Below, piece after piece: positions 25,747 to 34,038 of a stretch of 64,000 bases of DNA (the stretch's first letter is position 1; the number at the start of each line of letters is the position of its first letter). Made by a program: the position numbers and the translations under genes. The notes under the pieces are model-generated. The model saw only the letters and a program-made list of their open reading frames with translations, had not been told where the DNA came from and did not search any database. This DNA is from Robertmurraya_A mangrovi (lineage in GTDB: Bacteria; Bacillota; Bacilli; Bacillales; Cytobacillaceae). The DNA lies in contig NZ_JAXOFX010000004.1 in assembly GCF_034427655.1 (NCBI RefSeq), forward strand, positions 186,001-250,000, read 5' to 3'.

Positions 25747-26412
25747 ATGTTTTACTTGAAGAAAAATATTCAGTGCCCTATTAGTTATAATAAAATTCCA
25801 TTATCAACTCCATTAGAGGATTTGTCCTTCATAGTGTTTGATACAGAAACAACCGGATTTCAAGTTGCCACAACGGACCGTCTAATAGAAATAGGGGCTG
25901 TTCCTTTAAAGGGATTTAACGTTCAGGAAGAGAATACATTTCAGACATATGTTAACCCAAAACGACAAATTTCTCGGGAAATAACCGAACTAACGTCAAT
26001 AACGAACGAAAAAGTGGTAGGAGCTCCATTATCATTTGAGGCAATCACGAGTTTTTTTGATTATATCCAATCATGGGAAACAGTGTGTTTAGTAGGTCAC
26101 TATGTCAGCTTTGATACATTAGTTTTAAAAAGTGAATTAAAAAGAGAGAAATTCAACTTAAAAAATCTTTTTACCATCGACACTCTCGATTTAATAGGCT
26201 TTTTGGCACCCTCTTTTGATATGAGAGATTTGGAAAGATATGCAATGGCCTTTGGTACAAGGATTTACGATCGCCATAGTGCAAAAGGGGATGCATTAAC
26301 AACAGCCTATTTATTTCAGGAATTGTTACTACAGTTCAGAGATCGGGGTTTTAAAACATTGGGAGAACTCATGAAGGCTACTGATAGCCAGGTTAGGACA
26401 TTACAATTTTAA
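25747..26412 (+). CDS. DnaQ-like 3'-5' exonuclease
   Basis: A 221-aa DEDDh exonuclease related to the epsilon subunit of DNA polymerase III. All catalytic residues are visible: Asp and Glu in FDTETTGF, Asp in GHYVSFDTL, and His and Asp in DRHSAKGDALTT. No polymerase-binding tail is recognised. ATG 25747 lies 6 bp after AGAGGAGG; GTG 25741 is too close. It is 12 bp downstream of the DUF294 gene. In this cluster it probably serves the signalling module rather than replication, but that is inference from context. Confidence 0.88.
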   Translation: MFYLKKNIQCPISYNKIPLSTPLEDLSFIVFDTETTGFQVATTDRLIEIGAVPLKGFNVQEENTFQTYVNPKRQISREITELTSITNEKVVGAPLSFEAITSFFDYIQSWETVCLVGHYVSFDTLVLKSELKREKFNLKNLFTIDTLDLIGFLAPSFDMRDLERYAMAFGTRIYDRHSAKGDALTTAYLFQELLLQFRDRGFKTLGELMKATDSQVRTLQF

Positions 26413-26461
26413 GGACTCTTTTCTAAAACTTTGTAGTTCCTTTTTAACTAGAAAATTACTT

Positions 26462-26488
26462 AAGGGGCTCAAAATACCAGCCCCTTTG
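26462..26488. terminator. Convergent hairpin between exonuclease and LysM genes
   Basis: AAGGGGCT (26462-26469) pairs with AGCCCCTT (26479-26486). T-runs are weak on the plus strand, while the minus strand reads into AAGTAATTTTC. It probably serves both converging genes. Confidence 0.55.
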
Positions 26489-26497
26489 AATAAAAAA

Positions 26498-27352
26498 CTA
26501 TTGAAGATTAATAAGTGCACCATTCTTATAAAAAATAAACACTTCTTTCCCTGATAGCTTTTGATAAGTTTCTGCTGTACCATAAGCTACTTTTAGGGTT
26601 AACAGTCCTTTCTCCGTATTAAACTCTACTGTAAATTTATCAGCAGCCCCAATGACTTTTGCCTTCGAAATTCTCATTTTATCCTTTAGCATTAACTTTT
26701 GGTCGATTAACACCATATCAGATTTCATGCCGTTCATAAGCTTAATTTTATCTACTGGAATATCAAATCTTTTAGAAATTCCCCAAAGTGTATCACCTGG
26801 TACGACTGTATAAATGGCTGTTTCTTCTCTTACTTCGGTTGAAAGAGCACTAGCCTTTTTTACCGATAACTTCTGTCCAACATAGATTATATCCGTTTTC
26901 AAACGATTATTTAGTTTTAAGTCTTGAATCTTCACCTTATGGGCTTTGGAAATTTGGAAGAGTGTATCACCTTGTTTAACTACTACATATTTATTACTTT
27001 TCTTAGATTTTGAAGTCTTCTGTTTTGTTGGTAGGCTTGCAATACTATAGTGGGTTGGCACTTCTAGGCGTTGCCCGACAAAAATCGTTTCTGATGCTAG
27101 CTTGTTCTCACTTTTTAATAGTTCGACTGTTGTATGATATTGCTTTGCAATTTTAGTTAATGTATCTCCACTTTGAACGGTGTAGAAACCACTATTAGCT
27201 TTTGCATTCATCACTCCAGATGAAAAAAATGCTGTTGTTGTAATAGCAGTTGCTAGAGTTACTCCTGCTAGTTTCTGATTTCTAGCTCTATTTGCTAGTT
27301 TCTTAGACTCTACTATTCTCTCTTTCCTCGTTCGATTAATTCTCTTTTCCAT
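26498..27352 (-). CDS. Three-LysM cell-wall protein
   Basis: A 284-aa exported protein. A basic N-terminal region and a hydrophobic segment (about residues 28-50, VTLATAITTTAFFSS) act as signal or anchor. Three LysM domains follow (YTVQSGDTLTKIA, VVKQGDTLFQIS and YTVVPGDTLWGIS), each ending in IYVGQKL-like sequence, then a 50-aa C-terminal domain I do not recognise. LysM domains bind peptidoglycan GlcNAc. No catalytic domain is visible. ATG 27352 follows AGGGTGGGG; the frame extends 53 codons upstream without a ribosome site. Confidence 0.85.
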   Translation of the reverse strand: MEKRINRTRKERIVESKKLANRARNQKLAGVTLATAITTTAFFSSGVMNAKANSGFYTVQSGDTLTKIAKQYHTTVELLKSENKLASETIFVGQRLEVPTHYSIASLPTKQKTSKSKKSNKYVVVKQGDTLFQISKAHKVKIQDLKLNNRLKTDIIYVGQKLSVKKASALSTEVREETAIYTVVPGDTLWGISKRFDIPVDKIKLMNGMKSDMVLIDQKLMLKDKMRISKAKVIGAADKFTVEFNTEKGLLTLKVAYGTAETYQKLSGKEVFIFYKNGALINLQ

Positions 27353-27855
27353 AAGCCCCACCCTATTGTTTATATTTTCATATATTTGGTTGTATATCCA
27401 TAACATTCTATAATCCAGCATCATTCTACGTGATACGACAAGATGAGACAATAGGGAGAAAATCGTGAAATATAGGTGATTATAGAGCGTGTCTTTACAC
27501 CTAATCTCCAATATTTAAGCGTTATTAAGAACTAATAGATTGGAAATTAACTGGAAGGTGCGGATGTTATATAGGAGAAATATATGATTATTTCAAATAA
27601 ATTAAATGGTTTGATGAAATTACACTTAAATTAAGAAAATAGAAAAATAGTTCCTTTGTGCCGGTTTCTTCTTAGTAAGAAGTTAAATATTTCGGTTAAA
27701 TTAGTCCAATTTTCAAAAAACTTTACTGACACCTTGTCCCTATTCAGTAATTCGTGCATATATCGTCAACCAAGCTAATAAACTGTTACAAACCTTACAA
27801 AGAGAGTGTTTGAGGTGAGGGGTCGTTTGAACATAAAAAGTAATTAGTTGGGGAC

Positions 27856-27930
27856 ATGATTATTCCTTGTAAGAACAGAAAGCCAACGTTTTCTGCCGCA
27901 CATATGAAACAGTGGATCTTCTTCGGATAA
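27856..27930 (+). CDS. Possible short leader peptide upstream of spoIIID
   Basis: A 24-codon frame, ATG 27856 to TAA 27930, encodes MIIPCKNRKPTF and SAAHMKQWIFFG. It starts 2 bp after GGGG, so the ribosome site is poorly spaced. It lies about 100 bp before spoIIID, where B. subtilis has the small coupled reading frame usd. I cannot show it is usd, and the evidence is positional. The remainder of 27353-28027 is AT-rich without other genes. Confidence 0.3.
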   Translation: MIIPCKNRKPTFSAAHMKQWIFFG

Positions 27931-27990
27931 AAAAATATAATGTCGTGCGGAATAGTAGTATTTCGACGAAGCGAAGAGCGAGTCTCATTT

Positions 27991-28030
27991 CACACTTCTC
28001 ACATCCAATTTAGGGAGGGCGAGTGGTGTG
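27991..28030 (+). promoter_or_regulatory. Hairpin over the spoIIID ribosome site
   Basis: CACACTTCTC (27991-28000) can pair with GAGTGGTGTG (28021-28030), which contains the spoIIID GTG start. AGGGAGGG (28012-28019) would lie in the loop. One mismatch and one G-T pair are present. Such a fold could restrain translation unless upstream translation opens it. Confidence 0.4.
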
Positions 28031-28300
28031 CACGATTACATCAAAGAGAGAACTATCAAGATTGGAAAGTATATCGTGGAGACGAGAAAAACAGTTCGCG
28101 TAATTGCGAAGGAGTTTGGCGTATCCAAAAGTACAGTCCATAAAGATCTTACAGAGAGGCTTCCTGAAATAAACCCAGAGCTTGCAAACGAAGTAAAGGA
28201 AATTTTAGATTATCATAAATCAATCCGTCATTTACGGGGTGGAGAAGCAACAAAAATGAAGTATAAAAAAGAAGAATTAGAAGGTGAACCCGTACAATAA
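28028..28300 (+). CDS. spoIIID: Sporulation transcription factor SpoIIID
   Basis: A 90-aa DNA-binding regulator of the mother-cell line that acts after SigE to activate or repress genes. The helix-turn-helix lies at about residues 20-45 (VRVIAKEFGVSKSTVHKDL), followed by a basic C-terminal segment HLRGGEATKMKYK that contacts DNA. The start is GTG 28028 behind AGGGAGGG. It precedes mbl, as in other Bacillus. The 570-bp gap to mbl (28301-28873) holds no gene I can support. Confidence 0.96.
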   Translation: MHDYIKERTIKIGKYIVETRKTVRVIAKEFGVSKSTVHKDLTERLPEINPELANEVKEILDYHKSIRHLRGGEATKMKYKKEELEGEPVQ

Positions 28301-28873
28301 CAAATTGATCTTCTTCATTTTTAGGGCTGTTTTCGGCTGTATATTCTTTCAAAGAACATCCATAAGCCATTATTCAACCATTGTAAGAATAAACATGATG
28401 AAAGCAGCCTGCTAAGAAAGTTGCTTAAAATCCAACATAAATGGTTATAAGAGATGTAGAACACTTAAAAGGATAGTATGTAAAAATAAATATACTTGAA
28501 CTAATTATAAGAATGAAGAACTGAAATAGCCTTCCTCTAAGTTACGACCTAGAAAAAAGCAAGCATTTTTTGACAAAATGTTACTTTATAGTCGAAAATG
28601 TGATAAAATATTCAATTAGGATAGAACTAGGTTCGTAATGTTAACAGTGTTCCGTTGAAAATAAAATTGCGCTGAAACGCTAACATATTCACATGACTCT
28701 TTACTGGATCACCAAAGCATATTTTTCATTAGAGAGTTAGAACCCTGTGGATAAAAATCTTTCAAAATACATTTAAAATCTAACACATATAAAACTGATT
28801 CTGCTGCCACAAATAGGGTTTCAAAATAGGCGCTTGTATATAGTTCGGACAATGTTCAAGGAGGAAATGATTA

Positions 28874-29875
28874 ATGTTTGCTAGGGATATTGGGATTGAT
28901 TTAGGAACGGCCAACGTATTAATTCACGTTAAAGGTCGTGGCATTGTATTAAACGAGCCATCCGTTGTGGCAATTGATAAAACCAACAACCGAGTTCTGG
29001 CTGTCGGTGAGGAAGCAAGAAGAATGGTCGGACGTACTCCAGGTAATATTGTGGCGATTCGTCCATTAAAAGATGGTGTCATTGCTGACTTTGATGTAAC
29101 TGAAGCAATGCTTAAACACTTTATTAATAAACTAAATGTTAAAGGGTTTTTATCAAAACCTCGTATTTTGATTTGTTGTCCAACGAATATTACAAGTGTT
29201 GAACAAAAGGCAATTAAAGAAGCTGCTGAAAAAAGTGGTGGAAAAAAGGTTTATTTAGAAGAAGAGCCAAAAGTTGCAGCTATTGGGGCTGGTATGGATA
29301 TTTTCATGCCAAGCGGTAATATGGTTGTAGATATTGGGGGAGGAACGACAGATGTTGCAGTATTATCGATGGGTGACATCGTAACTTCTTCCTCCATTAA
29401 AATGGCTGGAGATAAATTTGATAACGAGATTCTTCATTACATCAAACGCCAGTACAAGCTTTTGATTGGGGAACGTACAGCGGAAAATATTAAAATGAGT
29501 ATCGCTACTGTATTCCCTGGATCTCGTAGTGAAACAATGGAAATTCGTGGTCGTGACATGGTTTCTGGTCTTCCAAGAACGATTACTGTTGGCTCAGAAG
29601 AAATTGAATTAGCACTTCGTGAATCAGTAGCTGTTATCGTACAAGCTGCAAAAAGCGTGCTAGAGCGTACACCACCAGAATTATCAGCGGACATCATTGA
29701 CCGCGGAGTAATCCTGACAGGTGGAGGAGCACTTCTTCACGGAATTGATATGCTTTTAGCGGAGGAATTAAAAGTTCCAGTATTAGTGGCTGAGAATCCA
29801 ATGGACTGTGTAGCGATTGGAACAGGAATTATGTTAGATAATATCGATCGCTTACCGAGGAAGCGTTTAGGGTAA
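28874..29875 (+). CDS. mbl: MreB-like cell-shape protein Mbl
   Basis: A 333-aa bacterial actin that forms membrane-associated filaments guiding lateral wall synthesis. The ATPase motifs are clear: phosphate-1 DIGIDLGTANVLIHVKGRG, phosphate-2 VDIGGGTTDVAVLS and the adenosine motif RGVILTGGGALLHGID. The start ATG follows AAGGAGG. The position between spoIIID and flhO and the sequence MFARDIGIDLGTAN favour Mbl over MreB. A terminator follows. Confidence 0.95.
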   Translation: MFARDIGIDLGTANVLIHVKGRGIVLNEPSVVAIDKTNNRVLAVGEEARRMVGRTPGNIVAIRPLKDGVIADFDVTEAMLKHFINKLNVKGFLSKPRILICCPTNITSVEQKAIKEAAEKSGGKKVYLEEEPKVAAIGAGMDIFMPSGNMVVDIGGGTTDVAVLSMGDIVTSSSIKMAGDKFDNEILHYIKRQYKLLIGERTAENIKMSIATVFPGSRSETMEIRGRDMVSGLPRTITVGSEEIELALRESVAVIVQAAKSVLERTPPELSADIIDRGVILTGGGALLHGIDMLLAEELKVPVLVAENPMDCVAIGTGIMLDNIDRLPRKRLG

Positions 29876-29894
29876 TTTGAATAAATAGATAGAT

Positions 29895-29935
29895 GAGATT
29901 GCGGCTTTTGAGTTTAGCTGCAATCTTTTTTTTAT
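29895..29935 (+). terminator. mbl terminator
   Basis: GATTGCGGCT pairs with AGCTGCAATC, followed by eight T. A short fragment after it (29948-29981, ending GGGGCTAGCGCTTTTC) may be a decayed end of the large-hairpin repeat seen at 16797-16919. Confidence 0.85.
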
Positions 29936-30176
29936 GGAAGTAAATTTGCTTTTCGCGGTGTACCTCGCTAACCGGGGCTAGCGCTTTTCTAATTTCCACT
30001 ATTTTTTTTCATATTTTGACGTTTTTCTGCAAGTTTTTAATGTTTATTCGTCAAATTTTTTTTATAATAGTGTATAAGGCATTAAGTATGCCTAATGTTC
30101 AATTTAAAAATTATAACGTAAATCCTAGCTAAGTAGGATTAGATACATATAAAGTTTGAGACTTGAGGTGAAAGAA

Positions 30177-31013
30177 ATGTTCAGAGGGTTTTATTCAGTT
30201 GCTTCTGGTATGATTGCTCAGCAGCGAAGAACGGAAATGCTGTCTAACAATATGGCAAATGCTAATACTCCAGGTTTTAAAGCAGATCAATCTACATTAA
30301 GGGCTTTTCCTGAGATGCTACTACAAAGAATGGATAAATTAGATATTCCGACAGAAAAAGGATTAAATTTACCTATAACTAAAACAGTAGGGGCCATCAA
30401 TACGGGTGTATACATGCAGGAAGTGATTCCGAAGTTCATTCAAGGTGATATACATGAGACGAATCAAAAAACAGATATCGCTTTAATAGATATTGATATC
30501 CCAGTCAATCAGGAAACCGGTCTGAGAGGCTCTGTTTTTTACTCCGTACAAAATCCCGATGGACAAGTTCGTTATACTAGAAACGGTGATTTCACTTTAG
30601 ATGGAAGTGGATTTTTAACTACTGCTAGTGGGTTGTACGTGTTAGATGAACAAGGAAATCCGATTCAGCTTTCTAGTGATCAATTCGTAGTAGATGAGTA
30701 TGGGCAGATTACCGGACAAAATGGAGAAACAGCCCGTATTGGAATAGGCTATGCTGATAATCCACAACGTTTGATTAAAGAGGGAGACGGTCTATTTAGA
30801 ACGGAAGATGGAGCTGAACTGGAAAATGCCTTTAATGCTCAAGGAGTTCAGTTTAAGCTTCAACAAGGTTTCTTAGAACGATCGAATGTAGATGTTAGCC
30901 GGACGATGACGGACATGCTAACCGCTTTCCGTGCGTTTGAAGCAAACCAAAAGATACTGCAAGCTTATGATAAAAGCATGGACAAGGCTGCGAACGAAAT
31001 TGGACGACTATAA
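30177..31013 (+). CDS. flhO: Flagellar hook-basal body protein FlhO
   Basis: A 278-aa rod/hook-family protein related to FlgG and FlgF. The N-terminal rod motif MLSNNMANANTPGFKADQ and the C-terminal LQAYDKSMDKAANEIGRL coiled region flank a middle beta domain, as in axial flagellar proteins. ATG 30177 follows TTGAGGTGAAAG; an upstream in-frame ATG has no site. It is followed after 34 bp by flhP, forming a small operon with epuA. Its presence implies a motile organism. Confidence 0.92.
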   Translation: MFRGFYSVASGMIAQQRRTEMLSNNMANANTPGFKADQSTLRAFPEMLLQRMDKLDIPTEKGLNLPITKTVGAINTGVYMQEVIPKFIQGDIHETNQKTDIALIDIDIPVNQETGLRGSVFYSVQNPDGQVRYTRNGDFTLDGSGFLTTASGLYVLDEQGNPIQLSSDQFVVDEYGQITGQNGETARIGIGYADNPQRLIKEGDGLFRTEDGAELENAFNAQGVQFKLQQGFLERSNVDVSRTMTDMLTAFRAFEANQKILQAYDKSMDKAANEIGRL

Positions 31014-31047
31014 CATGAGAAGCCTTTTAAGAGAGGGATAAACTAGT

Positions 31048-31890
31048 ATGAATCGGATGATGATTACTTCAACGAATACTTTAACACAATTGCAAAAACA
31101 AATGGATACCATCTCAAATAATATGGCGAATGTGGGTACGACTGGTTATAAGAGACGAGAAGCCACTTTTACAGACCTATTGTACCAACAATTCAATAAC
31201 CAACCTAATGAAAACAATGAAGTGAACCGTTTAACACCAAATGGGATTCGCCAAGGTGTAGGGGCTAAGCTGGGACAAGCCCAATTAGTGATGTCACAAG
31301 GAGCAATTAAAACGACAGATCGCCCACTTGATGTTGCTTTTACAAAAGAAAATCAATTATTTAAAGTGTTAGTGCAAAATGACAATGAAAATAACGTATA
31401 TTATACTAGAGATGGTGCATTGTATTTATCTCCTGTTTCAGAGGATGAAGTGATGCTCGTTACTGGAGAAGGTCACCCTGTACTAGATGAGGATAATAAT
31501 CCTATTACGATTACTGGAGACACGAAAGAATATAGTATTGATGCAAATGGACGACTAACGGCATCGAAGGTAGATGGTTCAACAGAAACCTTTAATTTAG
31601 GAGTTATCCAAATCAATAAGCCACAATTTTTAGAGCAAAAAGGTGGGAATCTTTTCGAATTACCTACTAACTTTGCCGAATTGGGTGTTAATGAAGAAGT
31701 TGTCTTTACAGAGCTTAATGGAGGATTGCGTAATCAAGTAGGATTGCAGCAAGGGGCTCTGGAGCAATCCAATGTAGATTTGTCTAAAGAAATGACAGAA
31801 CTCATAAATGTACAAAGGTCGTATCAATTTCAATCTAGATCGGTAACATTAGCTGATCAAATGATGGGACTTGTAAACGGAATTCGTTAA
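31048..31890 (+). CDS. flhP: Flagellar hook-basal body protein FlhP
   Basis: A 280-aa FlgG/FlgF relative paralogous to the preceding gene. The motif MDTISNNMANVGTTGYKRRE opens it, YTRDGALYLSP is the conserved central motif, and GALEQSNVDLSKEMTELI closes the core, matching the rod-protein family. The start ATG follows GAGAGGG. It is the second gene of the flhO-flhP-epuA unit. Confidence 0.92.
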   Translation: MNRMMITSTNTLTQLQKQMDTISNNMANVGTTGYKRREATFTDLLYQQFNNQPNENNEVNRLTPNGIRQGVGAKLGQAQLVMSQGAIKTTDRPLDVAFTKENQLFKVLVQNDNENNVYYTRDGALYLSPVSEDEVMLVTGEGHPVLDEDNNPITITGDTKEYSIDANGRLTASKVDGSTETFNLGVIQINKPQFLEQKGGNLFELPTNFAELGVNEEVVFTELNGGLRNQVGLQQGALEQSNVDLSKEMTELINVQRSYQFQSRSVTLADQMMGLVNGIR

Positions 31891-31903
31891 AAGGGGAATA
31901 GCC

Positions 31904-32191
31904 ATGTCTTTAAACAACAATAAAGAAGCAGCTCAAACACGTGAACAACGAAAAAAAGAGCGTAAAGAAAAAAGGGAAAAGGAAGCGACATTAAGCGATA
32001 GAAGAAAGAAAGTTCGCATTCGTCTTTTGCCTATTTGGCTTCGAGTAATCATCGTAGCAGTATTAATTGTAGCAAGTACTGCACTTGGTGCTGTTGTTGG
32101 ATATAGTGTCATGGGAGATGGTACAGCAAAAGAAGTATTCAATAAGTCAACGTGGATGCATATTGTTGATTTAATTAATAAAGAGAAATAA
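31904..32191 (+). CDS. EpuA-like membrane protein
   Basis: A 95-aa protein with a very basic N-terminus (residues 1-40, Lys/Arg/Glu-rich), one transmembrane segment (LRVIIVAVLIVASTALGAVVGYSVMG) and a short external tail. This matches the EpuA family, labelled 'DNA-directed RNA polymerase subunit beta' in many databases, a name that is not supported by function. ATG 31904 follows AAAAGGGG. It lies 13 bp after flhP. Confidence 0.8.
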   Translation: MSLNNNKEAAQTREQRKKERKEKREKEATLSDRRKKVRIRLLPIWLRVIIVAVLIVASTALGAVVGYSVMGDGTAKEVFNKSTWMHIVDLINKEK

Positions 32192-32196
32192 TGAGA

Positions 32197-32224
32197 GGTT
32201 GATCCATTTGGGTCAGCTTTTTTG
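32197..32224 (+). terminator. Possible terminator after the epuA-like gene
   Basis: GGTTGATCC can fold imperfectly with GGGTCAGC, followed by a run of T. The stem is weak. Confidence 0.5.
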
Positions 32225-32285
32225 TTTGTGCGGAAAATCCTTGCGTAAAACAGAGTACTTCCTATACAATAAAATAAAACCTAGT

Positions 32286-32304
32286 ATTAGTAGGAGGTAC
32301 TAAT
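32286..32304 (+). promoter_or_regulatory. FapR-like operator embracing the fabZ ribosome site
   Basis: ATTAGTA (32286-32292), five bases GGAGG, then TACTAAT (32298-32304) form a perfect 7-bp inverted repeat. Its arms agree with the FapR operator (TTAGTA...TACTAA) that governs fatty-acid genes in Bacillus. The central GGAGG is also the fabZ ribosome site. The regulator gene is not in the window. Confidence 0.55.
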
Positions 32305-32308
32305 TGTT

Positions 32309-32740
32309 ATGTTAGATATCAATGAAATTAAAAAAATCATTCCCCATCGATACCCTTTTTTACTTGTTGATCGAATTTTAGAAATCGTAGACGGAGAAAA
32401 AGCGGTTGGAATAAAAAACGTAACAGCAAATGAAGAGTTCTTTAACGGTCATTTCCCAGACTTTCCGGTTATGCCCGGAGTGTTAATTGTTGAAGCATTA
32501 GCACAAGTAGGGGCAGTAGCTATGCTAAATAAAGAGGAAAACAAAGGCCGACTAGCCTTCTTTACTGGAATTGATAACTGCCGTTTCAAACGACAAGTAA
32601 AACCTGGAGATCAATTACGTCTAGAAGTTGAAATGGTGCGAGTACGTGGTTCATTCGGAAAAGGAAAGGGAATCGCGACTGTTGACGGTGAATTGGTGTG
32701 TGAAACGGAAATTATGTTTGCCTTAGGTGAGAAGCAATAA
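32309..32740 (+). CDS. fabZ: 3-hydroxyacyl-[acyl-carrier-protein] dehydratase FabZ
   Basis: A 143-aa hot-dog-fold enzyme of type II fatty acid synthesis that dehydrates 3-hydroxyacyl-ACP. IPHRYPFLLVDRILE opens the protein, and GHFPDFPVMPGVLIVEALAQ carries the catalytic His and Glu. The start ATG follows GGAGG 11 bp upstream. It corresponds to ywpB in B. subtilis by context. A REP-like palindrome begins 5 bp after the stop and a terminator hairpin follows. Confidence 0.96.
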   Translation: MLDINEIKKIIPHRYPFLLVDRILEIVDGEKAVGIKNVTANEEFFNGHFPDFPVMPGVLIVEALAQVGAVAMLNKEENKGRLAFFTGIDNCRFKRQVKPGDQLRLEVEMVRVRGSFGKGKGIATVDGELVCETEIMFALGEKQ

Positions 32741-32744
32741 TTAA

Positions 32745-32757
32745 GGTGACAGGCACC
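32745..32757. repeat. REP-like palindrome, copy 5
   Basis: GGTGACAGGCACC, the reverse orientation of the GGTGCCTGTCACC core. It starts 5 bp after the fabZ stop codon. Confidence 0.85.
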
Positions 32758-32805
32758 TGCAATATAATTGAAATAAAACGATGTAGATAGTGAGAAGGAT
32801 GAAAA

Positions 32806-32845
32806 AGGTTGTGGCTGTTAGACTAGCTGCAATCTTTTTTGTTTG
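32806..32845 (+). terminator. Terminator downstream of fabZ
   Basis: GGTTGTGGCT pairs with AGCTGCAATC, followed by six T. The 3' arm is identical to that of the mbl terminator. Confidence 0.7.
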
Positions 32846-32970
32846 CCTATCAACAGTAATAATAAAAATTTATTGCAAAAATATGCAAGTTTTCTCGGAT
32901 GTTGGGCAACATAACAGCAGACCCCAACTCAGGTCAAATTTATAACATAGAAGGAAAGGAGCTTATACTT

Positions 32971-33243
32971 ATGAATAAAAAGCTTTTGATGTTAATCGGA
33001 GGTTCGGTTTTATCCGCTATGCTACTTGCAGGTTGTGCAAATAACCAAGATCCACCACCAGAAGATGACATGAATGTTGAGGACCCAGCTGTTGAGGAAG
33101 ATATGGGTGATGACAACAACGGAACAGATATGGGCGACGACACTAACATCGACGGAACTGGTACGGGTAATGATGGTGATGCTGGTGAAGAAGATGTTAT
33201 TGGTGACGATGAAGTGAATGATGAGGAAACGGAAAACGAGTAA
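32971..33243 (+). CDS. Small acidic lipoprotein
   Basis: A 90-aa exported protein. Residues 1-22 form a signal peptide with lipobox LLAGC, so it should be lipidated and held on the outer membrane face. The remaining 65 residues are almost entirely Asp, Glu, Gly, Asn and Thr (MGDD and DGTG runs), with no aromatic residues, and are probably disordered. I chose ATG 32971 behind AAGGAG; an upstream in-frame ATG at 32899 would bury the signal. The function is unknown. Such acidic stretches could bind cations. Confidence 0.75.
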   Translation: MNKKLLMLIGGSVLSAMLLAGCANNQDPPPEDDMNVEDPAVEEDMGDDNNGTDMGDDTNIDGTGTGNDGDAGEEDVIGDDEVNDEETENE

Positions 33244-33253
33244 TTTTTTCGAG

Positions 33254-33285
33254 TAGGGCAGGGAAACCTGTCCTATTTTTATGGA
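33254..33285 (+). terminator. Terminator of the small lipoprotein gene
   Basis: AGGGCAGG pairs with CCTGTCCT around a GAAA loop, followed by ATTTTTA. Confidence 0.75.
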
Positions 33286-33294
33286 AAATAAATA

Positions 33295-33318
33295 ACCTCC
33301 GAAAGGATCTTCGGAGGT
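33295..33318. terminator. Hairpin downstream of ywpF (minus strand)
   Basis: ACCTCCGAA pairs with TTCGGAGGT. On the minus strand it is followed by TATTTATTTT, so it probably ends the ywpF transcript. Confidence 0.65.
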
Positions 33319-33326
33319 AAGTAGTA

Positions 33327-33752
33327 TTATTTGCTTTGAATCCTAGGTCTATTAATCATCTGCGTTTTAAATTCAGTAATTAATGTGTCTCCTGCAAACC
33401 CTTTTTGAATAAGGTCATTTAACAACAGCTCAGCGTAATCACTCTTCATCTTTTTTAATTTACCTTCTAACAAAACACTGATGTGTTTCTCAAATATGCG
33501 AACCGATTTAACTTTTGTTTTAAAAAATGCGGGATCATTCTCTTTTTTTGAAATAACAACCTGTGTGGTTAGTTCATTTGCATTACCCATTGCGTTCTGG
33601 AAAAAGTCAAAAAAAGTTTTACTAACGTAAGCTTCTATTAACCAATTACTAGTGTCATCTTCACGATTAATAATTAACCCATCGTCAAGTGGAATATCCT
33701 TTAAATGATCCTCTTCTTGAATTTGCAAAGAGACTAATTTAAACGTTTTCAT
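33327..33752 (-). CDS. ywpF: YwpF-like protein
   Basis: A 141-aa protein without signal or membrane segments, matching the YwpF family by size, the start MKTFKLVSLQI and its location between fabZ and ssbB, as in B. subtilis. The sequence alternates charged and hydrophobic residues and has no recognised active site. GGAGG lies before the start on the minus strand. The function is unknown. It is divergent from ssbB, with a 286-bp AT-rich region between them. Confidence 0.8.
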   Translation of the reverse strand: MKTFKLVSLQIQEEDHLKDIPLDDGLIINREDDTSNWLIEAYVSKTFFDFFQNAMGNANELTTQVVISKKENDPAFFKTKVKSVRIFEKHISVLLEGKLKKMKSDYAELLLNDLIQKGFAGDTLITEFKTQMINRPRIQSK

Positions 33753-33908
33753 CCTATACCTCCTAGCGCAATGAGTGGCTTACCGCCCTTTATTTCCTAC
33801 ATTATAACATACGCTTAAATGAATGCGAATTTTTCACCTCTTAGGTGTTTGTCGAAAAATATTTGCCGAGTTAAATAAGGTTATTAAACACAGTTATTTT
33901 TTTATCAT

Positions 33909-33944
33909 AAAATTTATTTTTCCCTTAGGCTAAATTCATATTTT
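33909..33944 (+). promoter_or_regulatory. Candidate ComK boxes upstream of ssbB
   Basis: AAAATTTATTTTT at 33909-33921 is a perfect AAAA-N5-TTTT box. AAATTCATATTTT at 33932-33944 matches with one base changed. Their spacing is 10 bp, close to but not the usual 8 bp. ssbB is a ComK-activated competence gene in B. subtilis. AT-rich background makes chance matches likely. Confidence 0.35.
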
Positions 33945-34038
33945 CCATAGGTTAAAGTGGGTGAAAATGGTTATTTCCGTATTTTACGTGAAAGGGAATA
34001 CGCTTTATGATTAGGGCATCAAATCGAGAGGAGATGGA

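Noticed and set aside
27940..28143. 67-codon frame overlapping spoIIID
   Set aside because: No ribosome site and conflicts with a well-supported spoIIID frame.
28570..28612. SigA promoter TTGACA with GATAAAAT upstream of mbl
   Set aside because: Spacing between TTGACA and any good -10 box is wrong.
29948..29981. Remnant of the large-hairpin element after mbl
   Set aside because: Only one end block (GGGGCTAGCGCTTTTC) resembles the element. No inner stem remains.
12670..30056. 15-bp sequence GTTTATTCGTCAAAT shared by the regions before ywzB and flhO
   Set aside because: An AT-rich match of this length is expected by chance in 64 kb.
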